Shown here one piece after another: positions 47,411 through 56,886 of a stretch of 64,000 nucleotides of DNA. The position numbers and the translations under genes were made by a program. Source of the DNA: Luteimicrobium xylanilyticum (GTDB lineage Bacteria; Actinomycetota; Actinomycetes; Actinomycetales; Cellulomonadaceae); NCBI RefSeq assembly GCF_009429125.1, contig NZ_CP045529.1:1550001-1614000 (forward strand). The letters run 5' to 3'. How positions within the stretch are numbered: position 1 is the first letter of the stretch; each line of letters starts with the position of its first letter. The notes under the pieces were generated by a model, which saw nothing but the letters and a program-made list of their open reading frames with translations, had not been told where the DNA came from and ran no database searches.

Positions 47411-47460
47411 CTTAACGATGTTAAGTCACGATGGGGCCATCGGTACTGAACAGCGTTAAG
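47411..47460. promoter_or_regulatory. Two palindromic TetR operators in the divergent region
   Basis: CTTAAC-GAT-GTTAAG (47411-47425) is a perfect palindrome. CTGAAC-AGC-GTTAAG (47446-47460) is the same site with one mismatch, centred 35 bp away. The second overlaps the ribosome site GGAGAGG of the oxidoreductase gene by location (ATG 47469), so binding would block its expression as well as the TetR gene. Confidence 0.75.
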
Positions 47461-47468
47461 GAGAGGTC

Positions 47469-48452
47469 ATGCTCGCCGCCGTCGTCACCGGACCGAGGGT
47501 CGGCCCGGTCGCCGCGTCCTTCCCTGACCCGCCTGCCGCCGAAGGCCGCGAGCTCGTCACCCTGGTCGCCGCCGGGCTGCATCCCGTCGTGCGCCAGCTC
47601 GCCGCGGGCGAGCACTACGGCAGCACCGACGCACGGCCGTCCGTGCCCGGGGTCGACGCCGTCGCCCGGACCGCCGACGGCGCGCTCGTGTACACGGGCT
47701 TCACCGCCCACCCGTACGGGACGTTCGCCGAACGGCTCGCGGTCCCGATGAGCTTCCCGCTGCCCGACGGTACGGACCCGCTGCAGGCTGCCGCTGCCCT
47801 CAACCCGGGCATGGCGTCGTGGCTGCCGCTGCGCGAGGCCGCGCGGCGCGGGCCGCTCGGCACCGTGCTCGTCGTCGGGGCGACGGGGGTCGCGGGCTCG
47901 CTCGCGGTTCGGAACGCCCTCGCCCTCGGTGCAGCGCACGTCGTCGCCGTCGGCCGCGACACCGCGGCGCTCGACGTCGCCGTCGACGGCGGGCGAGGGG
48001 CGGTCACGGCCGTCCCCCTGTCGTCCGTGCGCGACGACGACGTCCGCACGCTCACGGACGCTCTCGCCGAGCGCCGCCCCGGCCTCGTGCTCGACTTCCT
48101 CTGGGGCGCGCCGGCCGAGTCCGTCCTCGACGCGCTCACCGGGTCGGGTCTCGACGAGGACGAGCACCGGACCGAGTACGTCGAGATCGGGCAGGCCGCC
48201 GGGCCCCGCGCGTCGGTACCCGCCGCCCTGCTCCGCTCGACCGCGCTCACCCTCCGCGGCTCCGGCGCGGGCTCCGGCTCGGTGCAGGAGGTCCTCGCGG
48301 AGATCCCCGTCTACCTCGGCCGGCTCGCGGACGGCAGCGTCCACGTCGACGTCGAGGCGTACCCGCTCGAGCGCGTCGCCGACGCCTGGGGCGCGACCTC
48401 CCGCGGGCGGCGTGTGGTCGTCACCGGCCCCGCGTACGACGGCCCGCGCTGA
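47469..48452 (+). CDS. Quinone oxidoreductase/MDR-family dehydrogenase
   Basis: A 327-aa NAD(P)H-binding MDR-superfamily protein. Rossmann motif VLVVGATGVAGSLAVRNALALGA near residue 135; GVDAVARTADGALVYTG and FAERLAVP are typical of the zinc-independent quinone-oxidoreductase branch. No structural zinc Cys cluster. Controlled by the divergent TetR gene through two operators. Substrate unknown, perhaps a quinone or other electrophile that also acts as the TetR ligand. Confidence 0.85.
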   Translation: MLAAVVTGPRVGPVAASFPDPPAAEGRELVTLVAAGLHPVVRQLAAGEHYGSTDARPSVPGVDAVARTADGALVYTGFTAHPYGTFAERLAVPMSFPLPDGTDPLQAAAALNPGMASWLPLREAARRGPLGTVLVVGATGVAGSLAVRNALALGAAHVVAVGRDTAALDVAVDGGRGAVTAVPLSSVRDDDVRTLTDALAERRPGLVLDFLWGAPAESVLDALTGSGLDEDEHRTEYVEIGQAAGPRASVPAALLRSTALTLRGSGAGSGSVQEVLAEIPVYLGRLADGSVHVDVEAYPLERVADAWGATSRGRRVVVTGPAYDGPR

Positions 48453-48456
48453 CCGC

Positions 48457-49422
48457 TCAGGCCGCCGTGGTCAGCGAGAACGTCGCCCGGTACTCGGACG
48501 GGCTCACGCCGAGGGTGCGGCGCAGGTGGAGCCGCAGGTTCGCGGGCGTGCCGAGGCCCGCGGCCTGCGCGACGCGGTCGACGCCCCAGTCGGTCGTCTC
48601 GAGGAGCTCGCGCGCCCGGTCGACGCGCGCGGTCGTGAGCCACCGGAGCGGCGACAACCCGGTCTCCGTGGCGAACGCGCGGGCGAGCGTGCGCACGGAC
48701 ACGTGCGCGTGCCGGGCGAGGTCGGCGACGGTGAGCGGCTCGTCGAGCCTGCCCAACGCCCACGCCCGGGTCGCGGCGAGCACGTCCTGCCGTGCGGGCT
48801 CGTCGGCCCGCGGGACGAACTGCGCCTGACCGCCGTCGCGGTGCGGGGCGGCGACGATGGACCGCGCGACCTCGTTGGCGGCAGCCGCGCCGTGGTCCGT
48901 GCGCAGCAGGTGGAGGCACACGTCGATGCCGGACGCGACGCCCGCCGCCGTGACGACGTCGCCGTCGTCGACGTAGAGCACGTCCGGGTCGACCGTCACG
49001 CGCGGGTAGGTGCGCGCGAGGCGGTCGGCGTGCTGCCAGTGCGTCGTCGCGACACGGCCGTCGAGCAGCCCGGCCTGGGCGAGCGCGAACGCGCCGACGC
49101 AGATCGACACGAGCCTCGCGCCGCGCGCGTGCGCGGCGCGCAGGGCATCGAGCACGGGCGGTGCCAGCGGCCGGTCGACCTCGTGGAACGCGGGCACGAC
49201 GATGGTGTCCGCCCGGTCCAGCGCCTCGAGCCCGGCGCCGGCGAGCAGGGGGAAGCCTCCTGTCGTCGGGACGGGGCCGGGCCGCTCGCCGCAGAGCTCG
49301 ACCTCGTAGGGGTAGCTGCGCCGCTGGAGCACCTGGAACGGGATCCCGACCTCCATCGGCAGGGCGTCCGCGAGCGCGAGGACGGCGACGCGGTGGGCTC
49401 CGGTGGTGGAGGGAGTGGTCAT
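48457..49422 (-). CDS. GlxA-type transcriptional activator (DJ-1/PfpI plus AraC HTH)
   Basis: A 321-aa regulator on the minus strand. N-terminal GATase1-like domain with the nucleophile-elbow region VSICVGAFALAQAGLLDGR and THWQHADRLA. C-terminal AraC-type double HTH: LTVADLARHAHVSVRTLARAF and WGVDRVAQAAGLGTPANLRLHL. Convergent with the oxidoreductase gene (4-bp gap) and divergent from the MFS gene at 49493, which it may regulate. Confidence 0.9.
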   Translation of the reverse strand: MTTPSTTGAHRVAVLALADALPMEVGIPFQVLQRRSYPYEVELCGERPGPVPTTGGFPLLAGAGLEALDRADTIVVPAFHEVDRPLAPPVLDALRAAHARGARLVSICVGAFALAQAGLLDGRVATTHWQHADRLARTYPRVTVDPDVLYVDDGDVVTAAGVASGIDVCLHLLRTDHGAAAANEVARSIVAAPHRDGGQAQFVPRADEPARQDVLAATRAWALGRLDEPLTVADLARHAHVSVRTLARAFATETGLSPLRWLTTARVDRARELLETTDWGVDRVAQAAGLGTPANLRLHLRRTLGVSPSEYRATFSLTTAA

Positions 49423-49492
49423 GGCAGAAATCTAGCGCAGCGCGGCATTCCTGCCTCTCGTGCGCGTCCCCGCTTCCCGCGACGCTTGCTTC

Positions 49493-50803
49493 GTGACCAC
49501 CACCAGCCCCCTGTCCCCGCCCTCCGCCCCGACCGCTCCGCCGCAGCCCGGCCCGGCCGTGCGGCGCCTGGTGACGGCCCAGGGCCTCGCCGTGCTCGGC
49601 ACCACCGTCGACCTGACGCTCACGGGCGTCGTCGGTGCCCACCTGGCCCCCAGCCGCGTCCTCGCGACGGTCCCGTTCAGCCTGATCCCGCTCGCCGCCG
49701 CTGCGTCCACCTTCGCGTGGTCGCGGCTGGTCGGGCGTGCGGGCTACCGGCGGGCGTTCGGCGTCGCCCCCGCGTTCGCCGTCGTCGCCGGGCTCGTCTG
49801 CGCGCTCGCCGTGCAGCTCGACCAGTTCTGGCTGTTCTGCGTCGGGACCGCGTTCGTCGGCGTCTACCAGGCAGGAACCGGCTACTACCGGTTCGCCGCA
49901 GCCGAGTCGTGGCCCGACGCACGGGCCCGGGCCGTGAGCACCGTCCTCGCCGGCGGCCTGGTCGCGGCGCTCGTCGGACCGTTCCTCGCGACCGCGCTCA
50001 CCCACGCCACCCCGACGCCGTACGTCGCCTCCTACCTGCTCGTCGCCGCCGCGGGCCTCGCCGCGCTCGCGTGGAACGCGTTCCTGCCGCGCAGCCTCGC
50101 GGTCCTCGGCCGCACAGACGGCGTCGCCGCCGCGACGGTGGTCTCAGCTGCCGACCAGGCCCACCAGGCCGACCAGTCCGACCCGGCCGACGACGGCGTG
50201 CGGTCCCGCGCGGTGCTCTGGCGCCAGCCCGTGCTGCTGGGCGGCGTGGCCGCTGCGGCGCTCGCCGCGTTCGCGATGATGTCGATGATGACGGCGGGCC
50301 CGCTCGCCGGGACGGACCTGGGGCACAGCGAGGGTCAGGCGGCGCTCGCGGTCCAGCTCCACATGGTCGGCATGTACGCGCCCGGGTTCGTCGTCGCCCG
50401 GTGGATCGGCCGGTTCGGCGAGCGACGGGTCGCGCTCCTCGGCACGGCGGTGATCGTGGTCGCGGGCGCCGCGGCCCTCGTCAGCCCGTCCCTGCCGGCG
50501 TTCGTCGTCGCGATGGCGGCCGTCGGGGTGGGCTGGAACCTGGCCTTCAGCGGTGGCAGCGCGATGGTGGCGGCCTCGTACGGACCGGCCGAGCGGGGTC
50601 GCGTGCAGCCCGTCTCCGAGGTCCTGACCACGGCGGCCCAGGTCGCGGGCGCGCTGAGCGCCGGGGCGCTCGCGACCGCGTCGGGCTGGCCGGCCCTCGG
50701 CGGCGGCGTGGCGGTCGCGTCCCTCGCGGTGGGCGTCGCGCTCGCCTGGTCGGGACGCGGTCAGCGCAGGAGCCGCGACATCCGCCGGTCCGCGAGCACC
50801 TGA
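49493..50803 (+). CDS. MFS transporter
   Basis: A 436-aa, about 12-TM protein of the major facilitator superfamily. GTG 49493 is the likely start (a GTG 33 bp earlier is also in frame). The cytoplasmic loop after TM2 has SRLVGRAGYRRAFG, an MFS loop-2/3-like motif. The central loop is Asp/Gln-rich (ADQAHQADQSDPADDG). The 3' end overlaps the convergent fpg gene by 43 bp. Substrate not predictable. Confidence 0.85.
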   Translation: MTTTSPLSPPSAPTAPPQPGPAVRRLVTAQGLAVLGTTVDLTLTGVVGAHLAPSRVLATVPFSLIPLAAAASTFAWSRLVGRAGYRRAFGVAPAFAVVAGLVCALAVQLDQFWLFCVGTAFVGVYQAGTGYYRFAAAESWPDARARAVSTVLAGGLVAALVGPFLATALTHATPTPYVASYLLVAAAGLAALAWNAFLPRSLAVLGRTDGVAAATVVSAADQAHQADQSDPADDGVRSRAVLWRQPVLLGGVAAAALAAFAMMSMMTAGPLAGTDLGHSEGQAALAVQLHMVGMYAPGFVVARWIGRFGERRVALLGTAVIVVAGAAALVSPSLPAFVVAMAAVGVGWNLAFSGGSAMVAASYGPAERGRVQPVSEVLTTAAQVAGALSAGALATASGWPALGGGVAVASLAVGVALAWSGRGQRRSRDIRRSAST

Positions 50804-51699
50804 CCACCCGTCTGGCAGGTGGGGCAGTACTGCAGCGAGCGGTCCGCGAACGACACCTCGTGGACCGTGTCGCCGCACGGCACGCCGTCCCAGCCGGGGC
50901 ACGGCTCGCCCGTCCGCCCGTGCACGCGCATCCCGCGACGCTTGGCGTCCTTGAGCTCGGCCGCGGGCCTGCCCGACGACGCCGCCACGGCCTCGCGCAG
51001 CACGTCCCGGATCGCGGTGTGCAGGGCCACCACGTCGTCCGACGGCGGCCCGTCGGCCCCGCCGTAGGTCTTGGTGAGGCGGAACGGGCTCGTCCGGGCG
51101 ACGAGCAGGATCTCGTCCGAGTACGCGTTCCCGATGCCCGCGATCGCACCCTGGTCGCGCAGCAGTCCCTTGATCTGCTGGTTCTTGCGGGCGAGCAGCT
51201 CGGACAGGACCTGCGGCGTGAACGCGTCCGACATCGGCTCGACACCGAGCGTCGCGACCTGCGGGACCTCGGCCGGGTCGGCGACGACGTACACGGCGAG
51301 CCGCTTGCGCGTCCCGGCCTCGGTCAGGTCGAAGCCCCCGCCGTCGTCGAACCGCACGCGCAGCGCGAGCGTGGGCCGGTTGCCCCCGCCCCCGCCCGCG
51401 CGAGGCCGCACCGGCGTCGTCGGCGCCTGCTCGGACCAGCGCAGCCACCCGCCCCGGGCGAGGTGGAAGACGAGATGGAGCGCTCCGCCGTCGGCCCCGT
51501 CTGGCGGGACGGCCACGACGTCGAGCCACTTGCCGTGCCGGACGACGTCGCCAACGCGCCGGCCGACGAGCGCGTCCAGCGGCGGGGCGTACGTCTTGAG
51601 CGCGGAGATCTGACCCAGCGCGACGGACGTGATCTGGTGCCCGCTCGTGCGGTCCCGCAGGAACCCGACGAGCGCCTCGACCTCGGGCAGCTCCGGCAT
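50761..51699 (-). CDS. Fpg/Nei-family DNA glycosylase
   Basis: Base-excision repair enzyme removing oxidised bases. The 312-aa protein begins at ATG 51699 with [10 protein letters not shown]: Pro2 and Glu3 are the catalytic pair exposed after Met removal. The H2TH region is around [25 protein letters not shown]. The C-terminal zinc finger has paired Cys ([11 protein letters not shown], then YCPTCQTGG). Whether it is Fpg or Nei cannot be settled. Confidence 0.92.
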   Translation of the reverse strand: MPELPEVEALVGFLRDRTSGHQITSVALGQISALKTYAPPLDALVGRRVGDVVRHGKWLDVVAVPPDGADGGALHLVFHLARGGWLRWSEQAPTTPVRPRAGGGGGNRPTLALRVRFDDGGGFDLTEAGTRKRLAVYVVADPAEVPQVATLGVEPMSDAFTPQVLSELLARKNQQIKGLLRDQGAIAGIGNAYSDEILLVARTSPFRLTKTYGGADGPPSDDVVALHTAIRDVLREAVAASSGRPAAELKDAKRRGMRVHGRTGEPCPGWDGVPCGDTVHEVSFADRSLQYCPTCQTGGQVLADRRMSRLLR

Positions 51700-51733
51700 C
51701 GTCCCATCCTGGCCCGCCGGTAGGCTGTCCCGC

Positions 51734-53569
51734 ATGTCGCACGACCTGACCTCCTCGTCCCCTGCCGTCCTGCGGATGTCCACGCTGTTCGTCCGGACCC
51801 TGCGCGAGGACCCGGTCGACGCCGAGGTCGCGAGCCACAAGCTGCTGGTGCGCGCCGGCTACATCCGCCGCGCGGCGCCCGGCATCTACACGTGGCTGCC
51901 GCTCGGCCTGCGCGTCCTCGCGAAGGTCGAGGCCGTGGTCCGCGAGGAGATGCAGGCGGCGGGCGCGCAGGAGGTGCACTTCCCGGCGCTGCTGCCGCGC
52001 GAGCCCTACGAGGCGACCGGCCGCTGGACCGAGTACGGCCCGGGCCTGTTCCGGCTCAAGGACCGCAAGGAGGCCGACTACCTGCTCGCGCCCACGCACG
52101 AGGAGATGTTCACGCTCCTGGTGAAGGACCTGTACTCCTCGTACAAGGACCTGCCGCTCACGCTCTTCCAGATCCAGACCAAGTACCGCGACGAGGCCCG
52201 GCCCCGTGCCGGCCTGATCCGCGGGCGCGAGTTCATCATGAAGGACGCCTACTCGTTCGACGTCGACGACGCCGGCCTCGACGCCTCCTACGCCGCCCAG
52301 CGCGCCGCCTACCAGCGGATCTTCGAGCGGCTCGGGCTCGAGTACGTCATCGTCGCCGCGACCAGCGGCGCCATGGGCGGTTCGCGGTCGGAGGAGTTCC
52401 TCACGCCGACGCCCATCGGTGAGGACACGTTCGTGCGCTCCGCCGGCGGCTACGCGGCGAACGTCGAGGCCGTCGTCACACCCGTCCCGGACGCCGTCCC
52501 GTACGACGACGCCCCCCCGGCCCACGTCGAGGACACCCCCGACACCCCGACCATCGAGTCGCTGGTGGCGGTCGCGAACGAGCGCTTCCCGCGCCCCGAC
52601 CGCGCCTGGACGGCGGCGGACACGCTCAAGAACGTCGTGCTCGCCGCGACGCACCCGGACGGACGCCGCGAGGTGCTCGTCGTCGGGCTGCCCGGCGACC
52701 GTGAGGTCGACCTGAAGCGCCTCGGCGCCTCGCTCGAGCCGGCCGAGGTCGAACCCGCGGGCGACGGCGACTTCGCCGCGCACCCCGAGCTCGTCAAGGG
52801 CTACATCGGCCCGGGCGCCCTCGGGCCGCAGGGCGCGCAGGTGACCGTCGGCGCAGGGCCGGACGCGTCCACCGTCTCGGCGGTCCGCTACCTGCTCGAC
52901 CCGCGCGTCGTCGAGGGCACCCGCTGGATCACCGGCGCGAACCAGCCCGGCCGGCACGTCTTCGACCTCGTCGCGGGTCGCGACTTCGCCGCCGACGGCA
53001 CGATCGAGGCGGCCGAGGTCCGCGCCGGCGACGAGGCCCCCGACGGCTCGGGTCCGCTCGAGCTCGCCCGTGGCATCGAGATCGGCCACATCTTCCAGCT
53101 CGGCCGCAAGTACGCGCAGGCCCTCGGCCTGACCGTGCTCGACCAGAACGGCAAGCAGGTCGTCGTCACCATGGGGTCGTACGGTGTCGGCGTGACGCGC
53201 GTGATGGCGTCGCTCGCCGAGGCGAACCACGACGAGAAGGGCCTCGCGTGGCCGGCGCACGTCGCGCCCGCCCACGTCCACGTGGTCGCGACCGGCAAGA
53301 GCCAGGACGTGTTCGACGCGGCCGACACGATCGCCTCCGGGCTCGCCGCGCGCGGCATCGAGGTGCTGTACGACGACCGCCCCAAGGTCTCGCCGGGCGT
53401 GAAGTTCGCGGACGCCGAGCTGATCGGCGTGCCGGTCGTCGTCGTCGTGGGCCGAGGGCTCGCGGACGGCGTCGTCGACGTGCGTGGCCGCGCGGGCGAC
53501 GACGCCGAGCAGGTGCCCGTCGCGGACGTCGTCGAGCGCGTGGCGGAGCGGGTCGCCGCGCTCCTCTGA
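51734..53569 (+). CDS. proS: Prolyl-tRNA synthetase, bacterial type
   Basis: Charges tRNA-Pro. The 611-aa protein from ATG 51734 (ATG 51776, MSTLFVRTL, is an alternative start). Class II motifs: [24 protein letters not shown] (motif 2 region), [23 protein letters not shown], and motif 3 [12 protein letters not shown]. The YbaK-like editing domain is inserted between motifs 2 and 3 (about 235-400). TAGGCT only 8 bp upstream of the first ATG suggests a leaderless transcript. Ends before a 60-bp palindrome. Confidence 0.96.
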   Translation: MSHDLTSSSPAVLRMSTLFVRTLREDPVDAEVASHKLLVRAGYIRRAAPGIYTWLPLGLRVLAKVEAVVREEMQAAGAQEVHFPALLPREPYEATGRWTEYGPGLFRLKDRKEADYLLAPTHEEMFTLLVKDLYSSYKDLPLTLFQIQTKYRDEARPRAGLIRGREFIMKDAYSFDVDDAGLDASYAAQRAAYQRIFERLGLEYVIVAATSGAMGGSRSEEFLTPTPIGEDTFVRSAGGYAANVEAVVTPVPDAVPYDDAPPAHVEDTPDTPTIESLVAVANERFPRPDRAWTAADTLKNVVLAATHPDGRREVLVVGLPGDREVDLKRLGASLEPAEVEPAGDGDFAAHPELVKGYIGPGALGPQGAQVTVGAGPDASTVSAVRYLLDPRVVEGTRWITGANQPGRHVFDLVAGRDFAADGTIEAAEVRAGDEAPDGSGPLELARGIEIGHIFQLGRKYAQALGLTVLDQNGKQVVVTMGSYGVGVTRVMASLAEANHDEKGLAWPAHVAPAHVHVVATGKSQDVFDAADTIASGLAARGIEVLYDDRPKVSPGVKFADAELIGVPVVVVVGRGLADGVVDVRGRAGDDAEQVPVADVVERVAERVAALL

Positions 53570-53583
53570 GGCGCCCTCTTCCG

Positions 53584-53643
53584 CCGAAGTAGTACGGCCG
53601 CCGGTATACCTCGCGAGGTATACCGGCGGCCGTACTACTTCGG
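53584..53643. terminator. Perfect 60-bp palindrome between proS and the lipoprotein gene
   Basis: Two 30-base arms (53584-53613 and 53614-53643) are exact reverse complements with no spacer; the centre reads CCTCG/CGAGG. It starts 14 bp after the proS stop and contains the stop codon of the minus-strand gene (53635-53637), so the last codons of that gene are part of it. Fits a bidirectional terminator; length and absence of a loop are unusual. Confidence 0.8.
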
Positions 53644-54621
53644 GGTGCCGCCCGGGAGCGCGGTGATCGCGGCGCCCGCGTCGACGGCCGCCCGGGCGCT
53701 GTCCGCCAGGAGGTCCGCGACGGCGGCCCGACCCTTCGGGTCGAGCGTGTCGAGGAGGGCCGCGTAGCCGGTCGTCAGGCGCGACTCGACCGTGCGGGCG
53801 ACCGACTTGGCCGGCAGCGCGTACGCCGTCCGCCGGGGGTCGCCGTCGGTGCCGGCGACCCCGGCCGCGGTGGCCCAGTCCTGCGCCCGGGCGCGGTGCA
53901 CGGCGGCACGGGCGGCGGTCTCCTTGCGTGCCGCACCGCTCGACCGCGCGGCGACGACCTCGAGCAGGTATCCCGCGGCGTCCTCGTCCTCGATCACGGT
54001 CGCCGCGACGGTGGCCCGTGCGCCCTCGGGGAGCGTGGCCGGGACGGTCACCCGGGCGGCCTGCGTCGCGGGAGCCTTGACGTGGGCGACCGCGGCGAGC
54101 GCCCGCGCGCTCAGGTCCTGGGACGTGCCGACCTGGGCGACGAGCCGCGCGAGGTGGGCGTCGTCCGCGTCCGCCAGGCGTCCACGCGCCGCGCTCGACG
54201 CGGCGCCGAGCCGGCGGACGACGGCGGCCGCCGTGGGCTTGGTCGTTGTCGTTGTCGCCGTCGCCGTCGCCCGTGCCGAGGCGGTCGGGCTCGTCGTCGG
54301 CGCCGGGCCGTCGTAGACGCCGCCGAGCGCGGTGACCTGCGTGCCCGCCTGCTTCACGATCGCCCGGAGCCGGGTCGCGACCGCCCCCGTCGCGCCGTCG
54401 TCGAGGGCTGCCCGGGCGAGATCACGGACCCCGACGACGTCCGCGACGGTCGCGGCCCGCACGAGCTCGTCGGCAGTCGGCGTCAGGGGCGGCGGCGGGT
54501 CGGACTCGAGGCGCACGCCGCAGCCGCTCAGGACGAGCGCGAGCAGGACGGCGGCCGCCGCGGCGAGGAATGCAGGCGGCCGGCGGGGCAGGGCGCGGGC
54601 GGGGGACGGGTGCGGTTGCAT
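53635..54621 (-). CDS. Lipoprotein of unknown function (DUF4439-like)
   Basis: A 328-aa exported protein on the minus strand. ATG 54621 gives a lipoprotein signal peptide: basic N-terminus, hydrophobic AAAAVLLALV, lipobox LSGC with Cys34. The middle has a Thr/Ala-rich low-complexity segment (TATATTTTTKPTAA). The C-terminal half (AAGYLLEVVAARSSGAARKETAARAAVHRARAQDWATA) resembles the ferritin-like DUF4439 domain of actinobacteria. Function unknown. Divergent from rimP. Confidence 0.75.
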   Translation of the reverse strand: MQPHPSPARALPRRPPAFLAAAAAVLLALVLSGCGVRLESDPPPPLTPTADELVRAATVADVVGVRDLARAALDDGATGAVATRLRAIVKQAGTQVTALGGVYDGPAPTTSPTASARATATATTTTTKPTAAAVVRRLGAASSAARGRLADADDAHLARLVAQVGTSQDLSARALAAVAHVKAPATQAARVTVPATLPEGARATVAATVIEDEDAAGYLLEVVAARSSGAARKETAARAAVHRARAQDWATAAGVAGTDGDPRRTAYALPAKSVARTVESRLTTGYAALLDTLDPKGRAAVADLLADSARAAVDAGAAITALPGGTPK

Positions 54622-54836
54622 CGCGCCCGATGATCCCACGACCGGGCTGGCGACAGCGCCACGACGCGGACGCCGCGCCGGACGTCGGGACGCCGACCGC
54701 CCGTCGAGTCGGTAGTCTTGACCCGCACAACAGCACACCGGTCGAGACGATCTCGATCGCTGCCCGGCGCACCCGGCTCGCGGTCCTCAGAAGCTCGCGT
54801 CCCGCAGGTGGGCCGTGAGAACCGACAGGAGAACGC

Positions 54837-55343
54837 ATGCCCAGGCAGCAACCGGCGGACACGGTCCGCGAGGTCGTCGCGCCGGTGGTCGATCGCGCGG
54901 GTCTGTACCTCGAGGACGTCGTCGTGTCCCGCGCCGGCAGCCGCTCGGTCGTGCGCGTCACGCTCGACCTGCCCGAGGACGTCCTCGGCAGCCTCGACCT
55001 CGACGCCGTGGCCGACGTCTCGCGCGAGGTCTCGGAGGCGCTCGACGCCGCGTCCGACGTCCTGCCCGGGCAGTACACGCTCGAGGTCTCGACGCCCGGG
55101 ACCTCGCGGCCGCTCACCGAGGCCCGGCACTTCAAGCGGGCGCGCGGACGGCGCGTCAGCCTGGCGCTGCGCGACGGCCGTACGTACGAGGGCCGGCTGT
55201 CCGACGTCGAGGGCGACGAGCTCGTCCTGACGGAGGTCCCTGCCGGGCAGCCCGAGCGGGTCGACCGCTCGGACGTCGCGCGCGGCAGCATCGAGGTCGA
55301 GCTCTCACGGTCTGCTGGAACCACCGACGACGAGGAGGCCTGA
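54837..55343 (+). CDS. rimP: Ribosome maturation factor RimP
   Basis: Acts in 30S assembly. The 168-aa protein from ATG 54837 shows [18 protein letters not shown] and the family motif [20 protein letters not shown]. Start overlap with nusA (TGATG) couples the two; this is the head of the rimP-nusA-ylxR-infB-rbfA cluster. GACAGGAGAACG precedes the start. Confidence 0.96.
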   Translation: MPRQQPADTVREVVAPVVDRAGLYLEDVVVSRAGSRSVVRVTLDLPEDVLGSLDLDAVADVSREVSEALDAASDVLPGQYTLEVSTPGTSRPLTEARHFKRARGRRVSLALRDGRTYEGRLSDVEGDELVLTEVPAGQPERVDRSDVARGSIEVELSRSAGTTDDEEA

Positions 55344-56356
55344 TGGACATCGACATGAGCGCTCTGCGCGCGATCGAGCGCGAGCGGGACATCAGCCTGG
55401 ACGTCCTGGTGGGGGCGATCGAGCAGGCCCTGCTCTCGGCCTACCACCGCAGCACCGGGGCGCAGCCGCACGCGCGCGTCGAGCTGGACCGCACGTCCGG
55501 ACGCGCGGCCGTGTGGGCGCGTGAGGAGGTCGTGGACGAGGACGGGGTGCACAGCTTCGGCCCCGAGTTCGACGACACGCCCGCCGACTTCGGCCGGATC
55601 GCCACCGCGACCGCACGCCAGGTGATCGTCCAGCGGCTGCGCGACGCCGAGGACGACGCGATCCTGGGCCAGTTCCGCGGCAAGGAGGGCGAGGTCATCG
55701 CCGGCGTCATCCAGCAGGGCCGCGACCCGCGCGTCGTGCTGGTGGAGGTGGGCGGCGTCGAGGCGGTGCTCCCGCCGCACGAGCAGGTGCCGACGGAGGA
55801 GTACGTCCACGGCGAGCGGCTGCGCGCCTACGTCCTCGAGGTGACCCGCGGAATGAAGGGCCCGCAGATCACGTTGAGCCGGACGCACCCGAACCTCGTG
55901 CGCAAGCTGTTCGAGCTCGAGGTGCCCGAGGTCGCGGACGGCTCGGTCGAGATCGTGGCGCTGGCCCGCGAGGCCGGTCACCGGTCCAAGATGGCCGTCC
56001 GCACGACGGTCTCGGGGCTCAACGCCAAGGGCGCCTGCATCGGCCCGATGGGGGCGCGCGTGCGGGCCGTCATGGCCGAGCTGCACGGCGAGAAGATCGA
56101 CATCGTCGACTACAGCCCGGACCCGGCGCGCTTCGTCGGCAACGCCCTGTCGCCGGCGAGCGTGAACGAGGTCACGATCGTCGACGAGGACACGCGCTCG
56201 GCACGGGTCGTCGTGCCGGACTACCAGCTCTCGCTCGCCATCGGCAAGGAGGGCCAGAACGCCCGTCTCGCCGCGAAGCTCACGGGGTGGCGCATCGACA
56301 TCCGGTCCGACGAGGGCGCGCCCGAGGGCGGCTCGGCCCGCCCGACGGCGGGGTGA
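55343..56356 (+). CDS. nusA: Transcription factor NusA
   Basis: Modulates pausing, termination and antitermination. The 337-aa protein from ATG 55343 has an N-terminal RNA-polymerase-binding domain ([20 protein letters not shown]), an S1 domain, then KH1 ([14 protein letters not shown]) and KH2 ([21 protein letters not shown]). It lacks the C-terminal acidic repeats of E. coli NusA, as usual in actinobacteria. Confidence 0.97.
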   Translation: MDIDMSALRAIERERDISLDVLVGAIEQALLSAYHRSTGAQPHARVELDRTSGRAAVWAREEVVDEDGVHSFGPEFDDTPADFGRIATATARQVIVQRLRDAEDDAILGQFRGKEGEVIAGVIQQGRDPRVVLVEVGGVEAVLPPHEQVPTEEYVHGERLRAYVLEVTRGMKGPQITLSRTHPNLVRKLFELEVPEVADGSVEIVALAREAGHRSKMAVRTTVSGLNAKGACIGPMGARVRAVMAELHGEKIDIVDYSPDPARFVGNALSPASVNEVTIVDEDTRSARVVVPDYQLSLAIGKEGQNARLAAKLTGWRIDIRSDEGAPEGGSARPTAG

Positions 56357-56406
56357 CCCGGGGCCGACGGGGTAAGATGTCCGACAACGGGTCTCAGGCC
56401 CGGCCG

Positions 56407-56739
56407 ATGTCGCACGTCCTCCCCGTATCCTCGTCACCGAGCGAGCCCCCAGGGGCACCGGTGCGGACGTGCGTCGGCTGCCGGTCCCGTGACCTTCGGT
56501 CCGACCTCGTGCGCCTCGTGGCGCGGACGGACGACGGCCCGGCGGGTGCCGCCCAGACGGCGGTGCTCGTGGTGGACGTCCGACGCTCGCTCCCGGGGCG
56601 TGGCGCGTGGCTGCACCCGCGGATGCGCTGCCTGGAGCTGGCCGAACGCCGCCACGCGTTCCCCCGGGCGCTGCGCCTGCGCAGTGCGCTCGACGCGAGC
56701 GGAGTCCGTCAGTTCCTCGTCGGCCTCGGTGCCGAGTGA
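56407..56739 (+). CDS. ylxR: YlxR-family protein
   Basis: A 110-aa member of the YlxR (DUF448) family, a small RNA-binding-like protein between nusA and infB. Conserved VRTCVGCRSRDLRSDLVRLV and GRGAWLHPRMRCLELAERRHAFPRALR split signature (GRGAW...RRHAFPRALR). ATG 56407 is assumed; GTG 56461 at the conserved motif is possible. The 147 bp to infB have no further gene. Confidence 0.9.
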   Translation: MSHVLPVSSSPSEPPGAPVRTCVGCRSRDLRSDLVRLVARTDDGPAGAAQTAVLVVDVRRSLPGRGAWLHPRMRCLELAERRHAFPRALRLRSALDASGVRQFLVGLGAE

Positions 56740-56886
56740 CGACCACGTGCGAGAGCACGACATGCCAGACACGTCTATCAGGAAGCGGGTCAGAAACACA
56801 TGGGCACGCGATGAGCACCCTGCGATGAGCACCCCTCAGTACTAACGACGGTCCTCCCTGTCCGGGCGGGCCGAGACAGGAGAGTT

